Assembly: GCF_001403735.1 (NCBI RefSeq)
Contig: NZ_CXPG01000014.1
Span: 134,001-198,000 of the forward strand
Origin: Jannaschia rubra
GTDB taxonomy: Bacteria > Pseudomonadota > Alphaproteobacteria > Rhodobacterales > Rhodobacteraceae
Direction: 5' to 3'
DNA: 64,000 nt
The translations under genes and the position numbers were made by a program. Under the pieces are notes generated by a model. It saw only the letters and a list, made by a program, of their open reading frames with translations. It ran no database searches and was not told the DNA's origin. Below, piece after piece: positions 1 through 8,909 of the stretch (positions are counted from its first letter, which is position 1; each line of letters starts with the position of its first letter).

Positions 1-218
1 GCATCCACCGCGCGCGCCATTTCGGACCAGCGGGCGACATCGCAGGGGATGGCCAGCGCGCGGTCGCCGATGTCTCCGGCCAGGTCGGCGATGGCATCGG
101 TGCTGCGCGCCAGAAGCGCGACGCGTGCGCCTTCGGCCGCGAAGGCCCGCGCGGCGCTTTCGCCGATCCCGCGCGAGGCGCCTGTGATCAGTACGGTCTT
201 TCCATCAAGATGAGACAT
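1..218 (-). CDS. SDR-family oxidoreductase (5' part only)
   Basis: The first 72 codons of a short-chain dehydrogenase/reductase; the gene runs off the left edge. The ATG at 218 opens MSHLDGKTVLITGASRGIG, so the nucleotide-binding TGxxxGIG motif is at residues 12-19. A basic residue (R16) in the loop is often seen in NADP-preferring members. Later strand and helix residues also fit the Rossmann fold. The catalytic Ser/Tyr/Lys are outside the window, so the substrate cannot be inferred. The gene is divergent from the DUF2125 gene across 72 bases. Family assignment is firm; specificity is unknown. Confidence 0.85.
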   Translation of the reverse strand, partial: MSHLDGKTVLITGASRGIGESAARAFAAEGARVALLARSTDAIADLAGDIGDRALAIPCDVARWSEMARAVD

Positions 219-290
219 GGTCTTCCCCCCGTTGACCCCGGGGTCGGGGTCCGATTTGGTGTCGGCAACCATGTTAGAGGAACCGATCAC

Positions 291-1775
291 ATGCTGAAAC
301 CAGCCATTGCGGGTGCCTGCGCCCTGCTGCTGACCACTGCGCCCGCGGCCTGGGCGGAAATCGACGCACCGACGATCTGGTCCGACTGGCAGGAGGTGTC
401 CTCCAGCTTCGGCGCGAGCCTGTCCGCCGCCTCCGAGGATTACTCGAACGGGACGCTGACCCTGACCGACGTCTCCGTCGAGACGACGATGGGCGACGTC
501 ACGAGCACCACATCCTACGGCACGATCGCGATGGTCGAACGCGACGACGGCACGGTCAGCATCGAATTGCCCGAGGTCATCGAATCCACCGGCACGACCG
601 TCGACGAAGGGGTCGACGTCGAACAGAAGATGACGATCACCAGCGACAACCTCTCGACCATCGTGCGCGAGGAGGACGGCGTTCGCACCTACGACATATC
701 GGCCGACGCCTATACCATGACCATGACGCAGGAAGGCGTGGAGGACGCCCCTCCGACCGAGGTGACGATGCGCCTGGCCGACCTCGTGTCCGAATACAAT
801 TCCGGATTGGGCGATGACGGCCGGGGTTTCGACCAGACGGCCACCGCCACCGAATTCGAAATGGCCATCGCGGTCGAGGCCCAGGGGGAAGACCAGGAGC
901 CGGTGACGATCACCTATGTGATGAAGGACATCACCTCGGAAGCGGAGGGCAGCTATGGCGAGATGCCCGAAGGTCCGGTCGAGACGCTGTCTGACATCAA
1001 TGCCACCTATTCCGGCGTCATCCGCCACGACGGCAGCGTGCTGACCGTCGCGGGGGCGAACCCGCAGGGCGACTTCTCGGTCGACGGCACCTCCGAGAAC
1101 GGGCTGATCGAATTCTCGCTGGGCGAGGACAGCATCGCCTACACCCTCAGCTCGACGGGCGGCAACGTGGTCGCGGCCGTGCCGACCTTCCCCGTGCCGA
1201 TCAATTTCTCGATGGAGGAGCTGACGACCGCTTTCACCATTCCCTTCGGCGAGATCGGCAGCGAAAAGCCCTTCGGAATGAAGCTCGCCTACCGCGACAT
1301 CGAGATCGACGACGCGCTCTGGGCATTGTTCGACCCGACCGGGCAACTGCCGCGCGATCCGGCGACGCTGGTCGTCGACCTGACGGGTTCGGCCAATCTG
1401 ACAGCCGACATCTTCGGCGACCCGGAGGCCGTGGCCGCGATGGAGGGGCCGCCGATGGAGGTGACGGAACTCGTGATCGACGAACTCCTGCTGAAGCTCG
1501 CGGGGGCCACGCTGACGGGATCGGGCGACCTCGACTTCCCCAACCCCTCGGCTGAGGTGCCGGAGCCTGTGGGCACGGTCGACCTGGCGCTCGATGGAGG
1601 ATTCGCACTGGTCGACAAGCTCGTGGCCCTCGGGTTCATTCCGACCGAACAGGCGGCCTTCGTCAAGGGGATGGCGGGCGCCGTGGCGACGAAGACGGGC
1701 GACGACCGGCTGGAATCGACCATTGAGTTCACGCCCGGCGGCGGCATCACCGCGAACGGCACGCCCCTGCGCTAG
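291..1775 (+). CDS. DUF2125 domain-containing exported protein
   Basis: A 494-residue protein of the DUF2125 type common in Rhodobacteraceae. The ATG at 291 is preferred over an upstream frame opening at 210 because it gives a clean signal peptide (a hydrophobic stretch ending AWA, cleavage near residue 22) and has AGAGGA about ten bases before it. The mature part is acidic, rich in Thr, Glu and Asp, and predicted to be beta-rich, with no visible catalytic motif. A periplasmic or envelope location is inferred from the signal peptide; the function is unknown. It is followed by hairpins before pmbA, so it is probably its own transcription unit. Confidence 0.8.
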   Translation: MLKPAIAGACALLLTTAPAAWAEIDAPTIWSDWQEVSSSFGASLSAASEDYSNGTLTLTDVSVETTMGDVTSTTSYGTIAMVERDDGTVSIELPEVIESTGTTVDEGVDVEQKMTITSDNLSTIVREEDGVRTYDISADAYTMTMTQEGVEDAPPTEVTMRLADLVSEYNSGLGDDGRGFDQTATATEFEMAIAVEAQGEDQEPVTITYVMKDITSEAEGSYGEMPEGPVETLSDINATYSGVIRHDGSVLTVAGANPQGDFSVDGTSENGLIEFSLGEDSIAYTLSSTGGNVVAAVPTFPVPINFSMEELTTAFTIPFGEIGSEKPFGMKLAYRDIEIDDALWALFDPTGQLPRDPATLVVDLTGSANLTADIFGDPEAVAAMEGPPMEVTELVIDELLLKLAGATLTGSGDLDFPNPSAEVPEPVGTVDLALDGGFALVDKLVALGFIPTEQAAFVKGMAGAVATKTGDDRLESTIEFTPGGGITANGTPLR

Positions 1776-1788
1776 CGGCAGAACGAAG

Positions 1789-1834
1789 GCGCCCCCGACG
1801 CGGGCGCGCCCGGCCCGGCCTTGTGGGGCCGGGC
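1789..1834 (+). terminator. two consecutive GC-rich hairpins after the DUF2125 gene
   Basis: GCGCCC (1789-1794) pairs with GGGCGC (1802-1807). Right after it GCCCGGCC (1813-1820) pairs perfectly with GGCCGGGC (1827-1834) around a 6-base loop. There is no T-tract, so this is a terminator-like structure by position and stem strength only. Confidence 0.4.
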
Positions 1835-1879
1835 TCCGAGGGCTACCTGCGGGAGCGACGCCCCGAGGACGAGCACCCC

Positions 1880-3223
1880 ATGACCGATCTTTCGCATCTG
1901 ACCGAGACGCTTCTGCACGTCGCTCGCAAGGCTGGGGCCGACGCGGCGGATGCCATCGCAATCGACGGCGCCTCGGTCTCGGTCGACGTACTGAAAGGGC
2001 GGCTCGAACATGCGGAACGCTCCGAAGGGGTGGAAGTCGGCCTGCGCGTCCTGATCGGGCGGCGGCAGGCCTGCGTCTCGGCATCGGACACCGGTCGGCA
2101 GACCATGGAACAGATGGCCGAACGCGCCGTCGCCATGGCGCGCGAGGCACCCGAAGACCCGCACGCCGGACTGGCCGACCCAAGCGAACTGGCGCGCGAC
2201 TGGGACATCGACGCGCTCGACCTCGTGGACGACAGCGCCCCGCTCGACCCGGCGGCGCTTCAGGACATGGCCGCGCGGGCGGAGGCCGCGGTGTTGGCCG
2301 TGCGCGGTGTGGCGCAGGTCGGATCGGCCGGGGCGGGCTACGGCGACCGCCGGGTGCATCTGGCCGCGACGAACGGGTTTTCCGGCGGCTACCGGCGGAC
2401 GGGCACGTCGCTGTCCTGCGTGGCCATCACCGGCGAGGGCACGGGGATGGAGCGGGATTACTACGGCGACAGCCGCGTCCACCGCGCCGACCTCGACACG
2501 CCCGAGGACGTGGGCCGCATCGCCGGCGAGCGCACCGTGGCGCGGCTGGGCGCGACCAAGCCGCCGACGGGGGCCTTTCCGGTCGTCTATGACGAACGGG
2601 TGGCCGGGCAGTTGGTCGGGCACCTGCTGAGCGCCATCAACGGCAGCGCCGTCGCCCGCGGCGCGACCTTCCTGCGCGACGCGCTTGGCCAGCCCGTCCT
2701 GCCCGCGGGTCTTTCGCTCATCGAAGACCCGACGCTGCCACGCATTTCGGGCAGCCGGCCCTTCGATGGCGAGGGGCTGCCCACGGCGCCGCGCGACCTC
2801 GTGACGGACGGCGTGTTGCAGGGCTGGGTGCTGGATTTGTCGACCGCGCGCAAGCTGGGAATGGACAGCACCGCCAACGCCTCGCGCGGGACGTCCGCGC
2901 CGCCGCAGCCGTCGGCGGGCAACGTGCGTCTGACGCCGGGCGACGCCAGCCGCGAGGAGCTGCTCGCGCGGATGGGAACGGGGCTGCTCATCACCTCCAT
3001 GATCGGCTCCTCCATCAATCCGACGACGGGCGACTATTCGCGCGGAGCCTCGGGCTTCTGGGTCGAGGGCGGGCATATCGTGCGACCGGTCAACGAATGC
3101 ACCGTCGCGGGCAACCTGCGCGAGATGCTGATGACCCTGGTGCCCGCCAACGACGCGCGCCTCCACGTCGGCCGCCAGGTTCCGTCGCTGCTGGTCGAGG
3201 GGCTGACGATTGCCGGCGGATGA
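1880..3223 (+). CDS. pmbA: TldD/PmbA family protein, TldE (PmbA) type
   Basis: A 447-residue TldE/PmbA homologue. In characterised bacteria TldE pairs with the metalloprotease subunit TldD to degrade or mature unfolded peptides; TldE itself lacks the HExxxH metal site, and none is visible here. The C-terminal third carries the typical family run: the GTSAPPQPSAGN region, a NPTTGDYSRGASGFWVEGG stretch and a closing segment rich in Val and Leu. The ATG at 1880 is chosen because MTDLSHLTETLLHVARKAGA matches the usual N-terminus; an extension to 1823 looks non-native. Its 3' end overlaps the next gene by 14 bases, so the two are likely translated together. tldD itself is not in the window. Confidence 0.9.
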   Translation: MTDLSHLTETLLHVARKAGADAADAIAIDGASVSVDVLKGRLEHAERSEGVEVGLRVLIGRRQACVSASDTGRQTMEQMAERAVAMAREAPEDPHAGLADPSELARDWDIDALDLVDDSAPLDPAALQDMAARAEAAVLAVRGVAQVGSAGAGYGDRRVHLAATNGFSGGYRRTGTSLSCVAITGEGTGMERDYYGDSRVHRADLDTPEDVGRIAGERTVARLGATKPPTGAFPVVYDERVAGQLVGHLLSAINGSAVARGATFLRDALGQPVLPAGLSLIEDPTLPRISGSRPFDGEGLPTAPRDLVTDGVLQGWVLDLSTARKLGMDSTANASRGTSAPPQPSAGNVRLTPGDASREELLARMGTGLLITSMIGSSINPTTGDYSRGASGFWVEGGHIVRPVNECTVAGNLREMLMTLVPANDARLHVGRQVPSLLVEGLTIAGG

Positions 3224-3983
3224 CCTGACGCTGCTGGCTGATGCGGCACTGGCGGCGGGCGCCATCGCGCGGCGGCATTTCGGCAACGGACCGCAGACCT
3301 GGGACAAGGGCCTGGGCCAGGGCCCCGTGACCGAGGCCGACCTGGAAATCGACGCCATGCTGCGCGACACGCTGACAGGGGCGCGCCCCGACTACGGCTG
3401 GCTGTCGGAGGAGACGACCGACGGCCCCGGCCGCCTGACCCGCGACCGGGTCTTCATCATCGACCCCATCGACGGCACCCGCGCCTTCATCAACGGCGAG
3501 GCGAACTTCAGCCATTCGCTCGCCGTGGTCGAACGCGGACGCCCGGTGGCCGCCGCGGTCTACCTGCCGATGAAGGACCGCCTGTATCTTGCTGCCGCCG
3601 GACGGGGCGCCACCCGGAACGGTGCCGCCATTGCGCCTTCCGGGAAGGTGACGCTCGACGGGGCCACGGTCCTGGGGTCGAAGTCCAACTTCAACGACGT
3701 CTTCTGGCACGGCGGCCGCCCTCCGGTCAGGCCGCAGTTCCGGTCCTCGCTGGCTTACCGCCTCGCGCTGGCGGCGGAGGGGCGTTTCGACGCCATGATC
3801 ACGCTGCGCGACGCGTGGGAGTGGGACATCGCCGCCGGTGCCCTGCTGGTGGCCGAGGCCGGGGGCACCATCGTCGACCGGCGCGGCGGGCCGCTGCGGT
3901 TCAACAACGCGCGGCCCCTGCTGGACGGGGTCGTCGCCGGCACGCCGGGTGTCGCCCGCGCGATCCTGGACAGGCTTGTCTGA
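3210..3983 (+). CDS. cysQ: 3'(2'),5'-bisphosphate nucleotidase / inositol-monophosphatase family
   Basis: A 257-residue Mg-dependent phosphatase of the IMPase superfamily. Metal-binding motifs are present: SEE near residues 66-68, DPIDGT at 85-90 and a WDxAAG-type motif (WEWDIAAGALLVAEAGG) in the C-terminal third. CysQ removes the 3'-phosphate from PAP formed in sulfate assimilation; a sugar- or inositol-phosphatase role cannot be excluded from sequence alone. The start is a TTG at 3210, inside the end of pmbA. The nearby ATG at 3220 is out of frame, so TTG is the only sensible start. The pmbA-cysQ-DUF4170-waaA-lpxK order is conserved in this family of bacteria. Confidence 0.85.
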   Translation: MPADDLTLLADAALAAGAIARRHFGNGPQTWDKGLGQGPVTEADLEIDAMLRDTLTGARPDYGWLSEETTDGPGRLTRDRVFIIDPIDGTRAFINGEANFSHSLAVVERGRPVAAAVYLPMKDRLYLAAAGRGATRNGAAIAPSGKVTLDGATVLGSKSNFNDVFWHGGRPPVRPQFRSSLAYRLALAAEGRFDAMITLRDAWEWDIAAGALLVAEAGGTIVDRRGGPLRFNNARPLLDGVVAGTPGVARAILDRLV

Positions 3984-4041
3984 GGTTCACGCCGGGCGCG
4001 CGACGCGGTAAGGCACCCGCGACAGTCAACAGGAGGTCCCC

Positions 4042-4284
4042 ATGGTCCAACGCCTTCACCTCGTCTTCGGGGGCGAGCTGGTCAATCCCGGCTCGACCCA
4101 GTTCGCGGACGTCGACGCCATCGACATCATCGGCATGTATCCTGATTACGCCAGCGCCTACGACGCCTGGAAGGGGGCGGCGCAGCGCACCGTGGACGAC
4201 GCCCACATGCGGTATTTCATTGCCCATATCCACCGCCTGCGCGACGAGGAATCCGCCGCCTCGCCCACCGAGGAGCTGGGCTGA
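4042..4284 (+). CDS. DUF4170 domain-containing small protein
   Basis: An 80-residue soluble protein of the DUF4170 family, recognised from the N-terminal QRLHLVFGGEL run and the YPDYASAYDAWKGAAQRTVDDA segment. A near-perfect Shine-Dalgarno AGGAGGT ends about five bases before the ATG. No catalytic motif is visible and the function is unknown. Its fixed place just ahead of waaA and lpxK suggests an accessory role in Kdo-lipid A synthesis, but that is inference from gene order only. It ends five bases before waaA. Confidence 0.85.
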   Translation: MVQRLHLVFGGELVNPGSTQFADVDAIDIIGMYPDYASAYDAWKGAAQRTVDDAHMRYFIAHIHRLRDEESAASPTEELG

Positions 4285-4289
4285 CGGCC

Positions 4290-5567
4290 ATGGCCCGCCC
4301 CCCCCTTCTGGGAGGATATTTCCTGCTGACGGGACGCGAATCCTTCGGTGAACGGATGCTGCGGCGCAGGCTCGCGCGCGGCAAGGAAGACCCCGCGCGC
4401 TTGGACGAGCGGCGCGGCATCGCCTCGGTCGCGCGGTCCGACGGGCCGCTGCTGTGGCTGCACGGCGCGAGCGTGGGCGAATCCGTATCGCTCCTCGAGA
4501 TGATCCGCAGGATCGGCGAGGAACGCCCCGACCTGTCATTCCTGCTGACGACAGGCACCGTGACCTCGGCGCAGGTGCTGGCCGACCGGTTGCCGGCGCG
4601 CTGTGTGCACCAGTTCGTGCCCCTTGATATCCGGCCCTGGATGCAGCGGTTCCTCGACCATTGGCAACCCGATCTGGTGGTGCTGGCCGAGGGGGAGATC
4701 TGGCCCGTCCTTCTGGACGAGACGGCGCAGCGCGGCATCAGGGTGGCGATGATCAACGCGCGCATGACCGGCCGCGCGCATCGACGCTGGCGGCTCGCGC
4801 GACGCACGGCCGCAGCCCTGCTGGCCGGGATCGCCCGCGTGCAGGCGCAGGACAAGGTGACGGGCAATCGCCTGATCTCGCTCGGCCTGCCGCCCGAGCG
4901 CCTCGAAGTGACGGGAACGCTCAAGGAAGGCTCCGCCGCCCTGCCCCACGACGAGAACGAGCGTCTGCGACTGGCCGGTGCCTTGGGGGGGCGGCCCTGC
5001 TGGCTCGCCGCCTCCACGCACGATGGCGAGGAGGTGATGGCAGCCGAGGCCCATTCGCAGGCGATGCGGTCGTGGCACAAGCTGCTACTGATCATCGCGC
5101 CCCGCCACCCCGAACGCGGCCCCGCCATCGCCGCCGACCTGCGCGCCCGCGGCGACCGGGTGGCGCTGCGGTCGGCGGGCGAGGAGATCACCCCCGAGAC
5201 ACGCATCTACGTGGCCGATACCATGGGCGAGATGGGCCTCTGGTATCGTCTCTGCTCGGTCAGCTTCGTCGGCGGCTCCCTCGTGCCCATCGGCGGCCAC
5301 AACCCGTTCGAACCCGCGGCTCTGGGCAGCGCCATCCTGCACGGCCCCCATGTCGACAATTTCGCCGATATCTATTCGCGCCTGTCGTCCAACCAGGCCG
5401 CGCTCACGATCAAGGAAGCGACGTTCGGATCCTCGGTGGCAAGCGTTCTCGAACCTGACGAGGCGGCGCGCATGGCCCATGCCGCCTGGACGGTCTGTTC
5501 CGAAGGGGCGGACGTGACGGAGCAGGCGATGGACCTGCTGATGGCGATGCTCGACAGGGTCGACTGA
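4290..5567 (+). CDS. waaA: 3-deoxy-D-manno-octulosonic acid (Kdo) transferase
   Basis: A 425-residue GT30 glycosyltransferase that moves Kdo from CMP-Kdo to lipid IVA at the inner membrane. Visible landmarks are the N-terminal acceptor-side motif GASVGE at residues 59-64 (the Glu is the family's catalytic base), the FLLTTGTVTSA and LVVLAEGEIWP segments, GTLKEG, and the C-terminal donor-side motif GGSLVPIGGHNPFEPA. Length is normal. The N-terminus has only a short hydrophobic stretch in place of a clear membrane anchor. The stop codon overlaps the lpxK start by one base (TGATG), so the two are translationally coupled. CMP-Kdo would come from the kds genes at 10706-13268. Confidence 0.95.
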   Translation: MARPPLLGGYFLLTGRESFGERMLRRRLARGKEDPARLDERRGIASVARSDGPLLWLHGASVGESVSLLEMIRRIGEERPDLSFLLTTGTVTSAQVLADRLPARCVHQFVPLDIRPWMQRFLDHWQPDLVVLAEGEIWPVLLDETAQRGIRVAMINARMTGRAHRRWRLARRTAAALLAGIARVQAQDKVTGNRLISLGLPPERLEVTGTLKEGSAALPHDENERLRLAGALGGRPCWLAASTHDGEEVMAAEAHSQAMRSWHKLLLIIAPRHPERGPAIAADLRARGDRVALRSAGEEITPETRIYVADTMGEMGLWYRLCSVSFVGGSLVPIGGHNPFEPAALGSAILHGPHVDNFADIYSRLSSNQAALTIKEATFGSSVASVLEPDEAARMAHAAWTVCSEGADVTEQAMDLLMAMLDRVD

Positions 5568-6523
5568 TGCGCGCGCCCGCCTTCTGGTCGCGCCCGCCGG
5601 GCCTTCTGTCGGTGCTGCTGTCCCCCTTGGGCGCGATCTATGCGGCCGCCACGGCGCGGCGCGTCGCGCGGGTCGGGGTGCGGGTCGGCGTGCCGGTGAT
5701 CTGCGTGGGCAACCTGACTGCCGGGGGCACGGGCAAGACGCCCACCGTCATCGCGCTGGCCGAGCGTCTGTCGGCCCGCGGGGTCGCCGCGCATGTGGTC
5801 ACGCGCGGCCACGGCGGGAGGCTGGAGGGGCCGGCGCGGGTCGATCCGGCGATCCAGGAGGCGGGCGATGTGGGGGATGAGCCGCTGCTGCTGGCGGCCT
5901 TCACGCCCACCTGGGTCGCCCGCGATCGGGCTGCGGGGGCACGGGCGGCGGTCGCGGCGGGAGCGCGAGCGGTCCTTCTGGACGACGGATTCCAAAACCC
6001 CGCGCTGGTCAAGGACCTGTCCATCGTGGTGGTGGACGCGGGCGCGGGGTTCGGCAACGGGCGCGTCCTGCCCGCCGGGCCGTTGCGCGAACCCGTGGCC
6101 GCGGGTCTTGCGCGCGCCGACATGACCCTGACCATCGGCGACGGGCGCGTCGATCTGCCGGAGTCGCCCACGCGCCTGCACGGGCGGCTGGAGCCGCTGG
6201 CGACGGGGATGGACTGGCAGGGCCTGCCGGTCTTCGCCTTCGCGGGCATCGGGCGGCCGGGCAAGTTCTTCGACACCCTACGCGATCTGGGCGCCGACAT
6301 CCGGGGAACCGAGGCGCTGGCAGACCATCAGCCGCTGACGCCCGCCTTGCTGCGGCGCCTGGGCGACAGGGCCGCGCGACTGTCGGCGCAGCCTGTCACG
6401 ACCGAGAAGGACGCCGTGCGCCTGCCCCCGGCGCTGCGCGGTCGGGTGATGACGGTGCCCGTCCGCCTGCGGCTGGACGATTGGGCCCCGCTCGACGCGG
6501 CGCTCGACCGGCTCGGGCTCTGA
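5567..6523 (+). CDS. lpxK: tetraacyldisaccharide 4'-kinase
   Basis: A 318-residue lipid A 4'-kinase, which phosphorylates the disaccharide precursor to lipid IVA at the cytoplasmic face of the inner membrane. The P-loop GNLTAGGTGKTP lies at residues 48-59, preceded by a hydrophobic N-terminal helix that acts as a membrane anchor in this family. A DDGFQ motif follows near residue 140. The gene overlaps waaA by one base and ends the forward block; a hairpin separates it from the converging dsbA-like gene. Length and motifs are normal. Confidence 0.95.
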   Translation: MRAPAFWSRPPGLLSVLLSPLGAIYAAATARRVARVGVRVGVPVICVGNLTAGGTGKTPTVIALAERLSARGVAAHVVTRGHGGRLEGPARVDPAIQEAGDVGDEPLLLAAFTPTWVARDRAAGARAAVAAGARAVLLDDGFQNPALVKDLSIVVVDAGAGFGNGRVLPAGPLREPVAAGLARADMTLTIGDGRVDLPESPTRLHGRLEPLATGMDWQGLPVFAFAGIGRPGKFFDTLRDLGADIRGTEALADHQPLTPALLRRLGDRAARLSAQPVTTEKDAVRLPPALRGRVMTVPVRLRLDDWAPLDAALDRLGL

Positions 6524-6528
6524 CACGA

Positions 6529-6562
6529 GAAAGGCCGCCCGCGAGTAGCGGACGACCCTTTC
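6529..6562. terminator. hairpin between converging lpxK and dsbA-like genes
   Basis: GAAAGG (from 6529) pairs with CCCTTTC (ending 6562), continued by an imperfect GC-rich inner stem around GAGTA. It sits in the 55-base gap between two converging stop codons, so it could serve both strands. This is by sequence complementarity only. Confidence 0.55.
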
Positions 6563-6578
6563 GCGAATGCCGAACGTC

Positions 6579-7235
6579 TCAGCTCGCCTCGTCGACCAAT
6601 GCACCGATCTGGGCGAGGCTCAGCGAGCCGGTGTGCAACTGGCCGTCGATCAGGAAGGAGGGCGTGGCCCGGATGTTGTCGCGCGCGGCATTGGCTTCGT
6701 ACCAGGCGACCAGATCGGACGCCATGTCGGCATCGGCGAGGCAGGTGTCGAGCTGTTCCTGCGACAGTCCGGCCTGCGCGCCGATGCGCTTCAGGCTGTC
6801 GGCCACGACCGCCGGGTCGCCCTGTCGTGCCCAGTCGCCCAGCGTCGAGAACAGCACGTCGGCCACGCCCATGTAGCGGTCCGGCCCCGCGCAGCGCGCG
6901 ACCATGGACGCCCAGAGGCCGTAGCGGTCGAAATAGACCTCGCGGAAGGTGAACTGCACCTTGCCCGTGTCGATATAGTCGCGCTTGAACGGCTTGAACG
7001 TCTCGGCGTGGAAGCTGGCGCAATGGGGGCAGGTGAAGCTCGCGTATTCCACGACCTTCACCGGCGCATCGTCGGACCCCAGCACGATGTCCTGGATCGC
7101 CTCGCCGGAGCCCTGCGCGTTCGCCGCGCCCAGACGCGCCAGTCCGGGGGCGTTATCGCGGCCGGACAGGCCATAGCCACCCGCCGCGACCAACCCGAGG
7201 GCGGTCAATGTCAGGGCCTTGCGTCGTGTGATCAT
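6579..7235 (-). CDS. DsbA-family thiol:disulfide oxidoreductase
   Basis: A 218-residue periplasmic thioredoxin-fold protein. The active-site CPHC is at residues 69-72, and the cis-Pro loop appears as RATPSFLIDGQ near the C-terminus. The N-terminus MITRRKALTLTALGLVAAGG is an export signal; the Arg pair before the hydrophobic core could mean Tat export, but the motif is weak and Sec is also possible. The sequence is closer to the BdbD/DsbA-like 'thioredoxin_4' group than to classical E. coli DsbA. It follows the dciA-like gene by 24 bases on the same strand. Role: oxidation or isomerisation of exported proteins. Confidence 0.88.
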   Translation of the reverse strand: MITRRKALTLTALGLVAAGGYGLSGRDNAPGLARLGAANAQGSGEAIQDIVLGSDDAPVKVVEYASFTCPHCASFHAETFKPFKRDYIDTGKVQFTFREVYFDRYGLWASMVARCAGPDRYMGVADVLFSTLGDWARQGDPAVVADSLKRIGAQAGLSQEQLDTCLADADMASDLVAWYEANAARDNIRATPSFLIDGQLHTGSLSLAQIGALVDEAS

Positions 7236-7259
7236 CGGAATCTCCTGTCGGGCGCCGGG

Positions 7260-7754
7260 TCAGGCGCGTTGCTTCGATATGATGTTGGCGGCCAGCCGTT
7301 CAAGCGACTGGCGCAGCCCTTCGTCGCCCACGTCCTGCGTCGTGGCGCGGGCGCGGGCCTGCACTTCGGGCGAGGGCTCCGGGCGGGTGGTCGGCCGGGC
7401 CTCGAACGCGACCTGACCTTCGGCAAAGCCGGTGGGCGCCGTCTGGGTGATGTCGATGCGGCTGATCGCGCGATAGCCGTAGCAGGCGTTCACCTGCTCG
7501 ATGATCCGAGGCAGGCGCATCTGCAGGATCGGCGCATGCGCCCCGGTGGTCAGCAGCGTCAGCACCGCGCCGAAGCCGCCGCGCGGAAAGCCCACGCGGA
7601 CAGGGCGGCAGATGGCGGCGACGTCGGCGCCCGCGATCTCGGCCCAATGCGTCAGCAGCCTTGTCTCGGCAAAGCCGCGCTTTTCGCCCAGGCGTCGGAT
7701 GTCCCTTTCCACGAGGGTCGACACGCGGCGCGCGGCTTTGCGAAAACGGGTCAT
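7260..7754 (-). CDS. DUF721 protein, DciA-like helicase-loading factor
   Basis: A 164-residue DUF721 protein. The N-terminal half (about residues 18-100) holds the domain, with the pattern THWAEIAGADVAAICRP followed by a conserved LTLLTTGAHAPILQM strand. DciA is the ancestral factor that helps load the replicative helicase DnaB in bacteria without DnaC, and alphaproteobacteria use this type. The C-terminal half is probably flexible. The gene is divergent from mutY and upstream of the dsbA-like gene, an arrangement also seen in relatives. The DciA role is inferred from family and lineage. Confidence 0.75.
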   Translation of the reverse strand: MTRFRKAARRVSTLVERDIRRLGEKRGFAETRLLTHWAEIAGADVAAICRPVRVGFPRGGFGAVLTLLTTGAHAPILQMRLPRIIEQVNACYGYRAISRIDITQTAPTGFAEGQVAFEARPTTRPEPSPEVQARARATTQDVGDEGLRQSLERLAANIISKQRA

Positions 7755-7829
7755 GGCGGGCGGGGTTCCTTCGCTTGCCCGCGCATCCTACATCACGGGG
7801 GGCGACAGGGAACAGGGGCGACCTCAAGG

Positions 7830-8858
7830 ATGCGTGATCCACGGACCGAGCGGCTGGCCGCATGGTACGGCGCCAATGCCCGCGACCTGCCGTGGCGGGT
7901 GCCGCCGGGCGATCCGACGCCGCCCGACCCCTATCGCGTCTGGCTGTCCGAGGTGATGCTGCAACAGACGACGGTGGCGGCCGTGCGGGACTATTTCGCG
8001 CGGTTCACGACGCTCTGGCCCACCGTGCACGATCTCGCGGCGGCCGAGGATGCGGCGGTGATGGCCGCATGGGCGGGTCTCGGATACTATGCCCGCGCCC
8101 GGAACCTGCTCAAATGCGCGCGGGCCGTGGTGTCGGACCACGGCGGGCGCTTTCCCGACACCGAGGCGGCGCTCCTGACCCTGCCCGGCATCGGCCCCTA
8201 TACCGCCGCCGCCATCGCCGCCATTGCCTTCGGGCGGCCCGCCGTGGTCGTCGACGGCAACGTGGAGCGGGTGATGGCCCGGCTGGGCGCAATCCAGACG
8301 CCGCTGCCGGCCGCGAAGCCCGAAATCCGCGCGCTGGCCGCCTGCCTGACGCCCGAGGTGCTGCCCGGCGATCACGCGCAGGCGGTGATGGACCTTGGCG
8401 CGACCCTTTGCACCCCGCGCAAGCCGACCTGCATGCTCTGCCCGCTGGCGGACGGTTGCGAGGGCCGCAGGCTGGGCGTCGCCGAAAGCCTGCCGCGCAA
8501 GGCGCCCAAGGTGCCGAAGCCCGAACGCTCGGGGTTCGTCTATCTTGCGCGGCTGGGCGATCTCTGGCTGGTCGAGACGCGGCCCGCCAAGGGTCTTTTG
8601 GGCGGGATGCTGGCCTTTCCGACGTCCGACTGGGGTGCCCACCCCGCCTCCGACCCGCCCTTCGACGCCCCGTGGCGCGAGGTCGGGCAGGTTCGCCACA
8701 CCTTCACCCACTTCCACCTGACCCTGACGGTCATGACGGCGGAGACCCGCGCAAACCCCGACCGGGGCAACTTCGCCCCCCTCGACCCCGATGCCCTGCC
8801 CACCCTGTTCGGCAAGGCCCACGCCCTCGTGACGCAGGGTTCTGCCGCCACCGCTTGA
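7830..8858 (+). CDS. mutY: A/G-specific adenine glycosylase
   Basis: A 342-residue MutY that removes adenine mispaired with 8-oxoguanine. The catalytic Glu is E41 in SEVMLQQT, and the HhH motif LPGIGPYTAAAI (residues 118-129) is followed by the catalytic Asp D142 in VVDGNVERV. The [4Fe-4S] ligands follow the expected C-x6-C-x2-C-x5-C spacing in CTPRKPTCMLCPLADGC. The C-terminal third is the Nudix-like 8-oxoG recognition domain. The ATG at 7830 was chosen because MRDPRTERLAAWYGANARDL is the family N-terminus; a much longer open frame upstream overlaps the opposite-strand genes and is not coding. The mutT gene at 60597 belongs to the same oxidised-guanine defence. Confidence 0.95.
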   Translation: MRDPRTERLAAWYGANARDLPWRVPPGDPTPPDPYRVWLSEVMLQQTTVAAVRDYFARFTTLWPTVHDLAAAEDAAVMAAWAGLGYYARARNLLKCARAVVSDHGGRFPDTEAALLTLPGIGPYTAAAIAAIAFGRPAVVVDGNVERVMARLGAIQTPLPAAKPEIRALAACLTPEVLPGDHAQAVMDLGATLCTPRKPTCMLCPLADGCEGRRLGVAESLPRKAPKVPKPERSGFVYLARLGDLWLVETRPAKGLLGGMLAFPTSDWGAHPASDPPFDAPWREVGQVRHTFTHFHLTLTVMTAETRANPDRGNFAPLDPDALPTLFGKAHALVTQGSAATA

Positions 8859-8884
8859 GCGGACGGCCCACGGTGCGGTAACAT
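8855..8884 (+). promoter_or_regulatory. candidate promoter for alkB
   Basis: TTGAGC (8855-8860) and TAACAT (8879-8884) are separated by 18 bases, and the predicted start near 8891 leaves a short leader to the ATG at 8910. The -35 overlaps the mutY stop codon. Found by eye. Confidence 0.45.
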
Positions 8885-8909
8885 CCGGTGCAATCCGGGA
8901 AAGATCGCC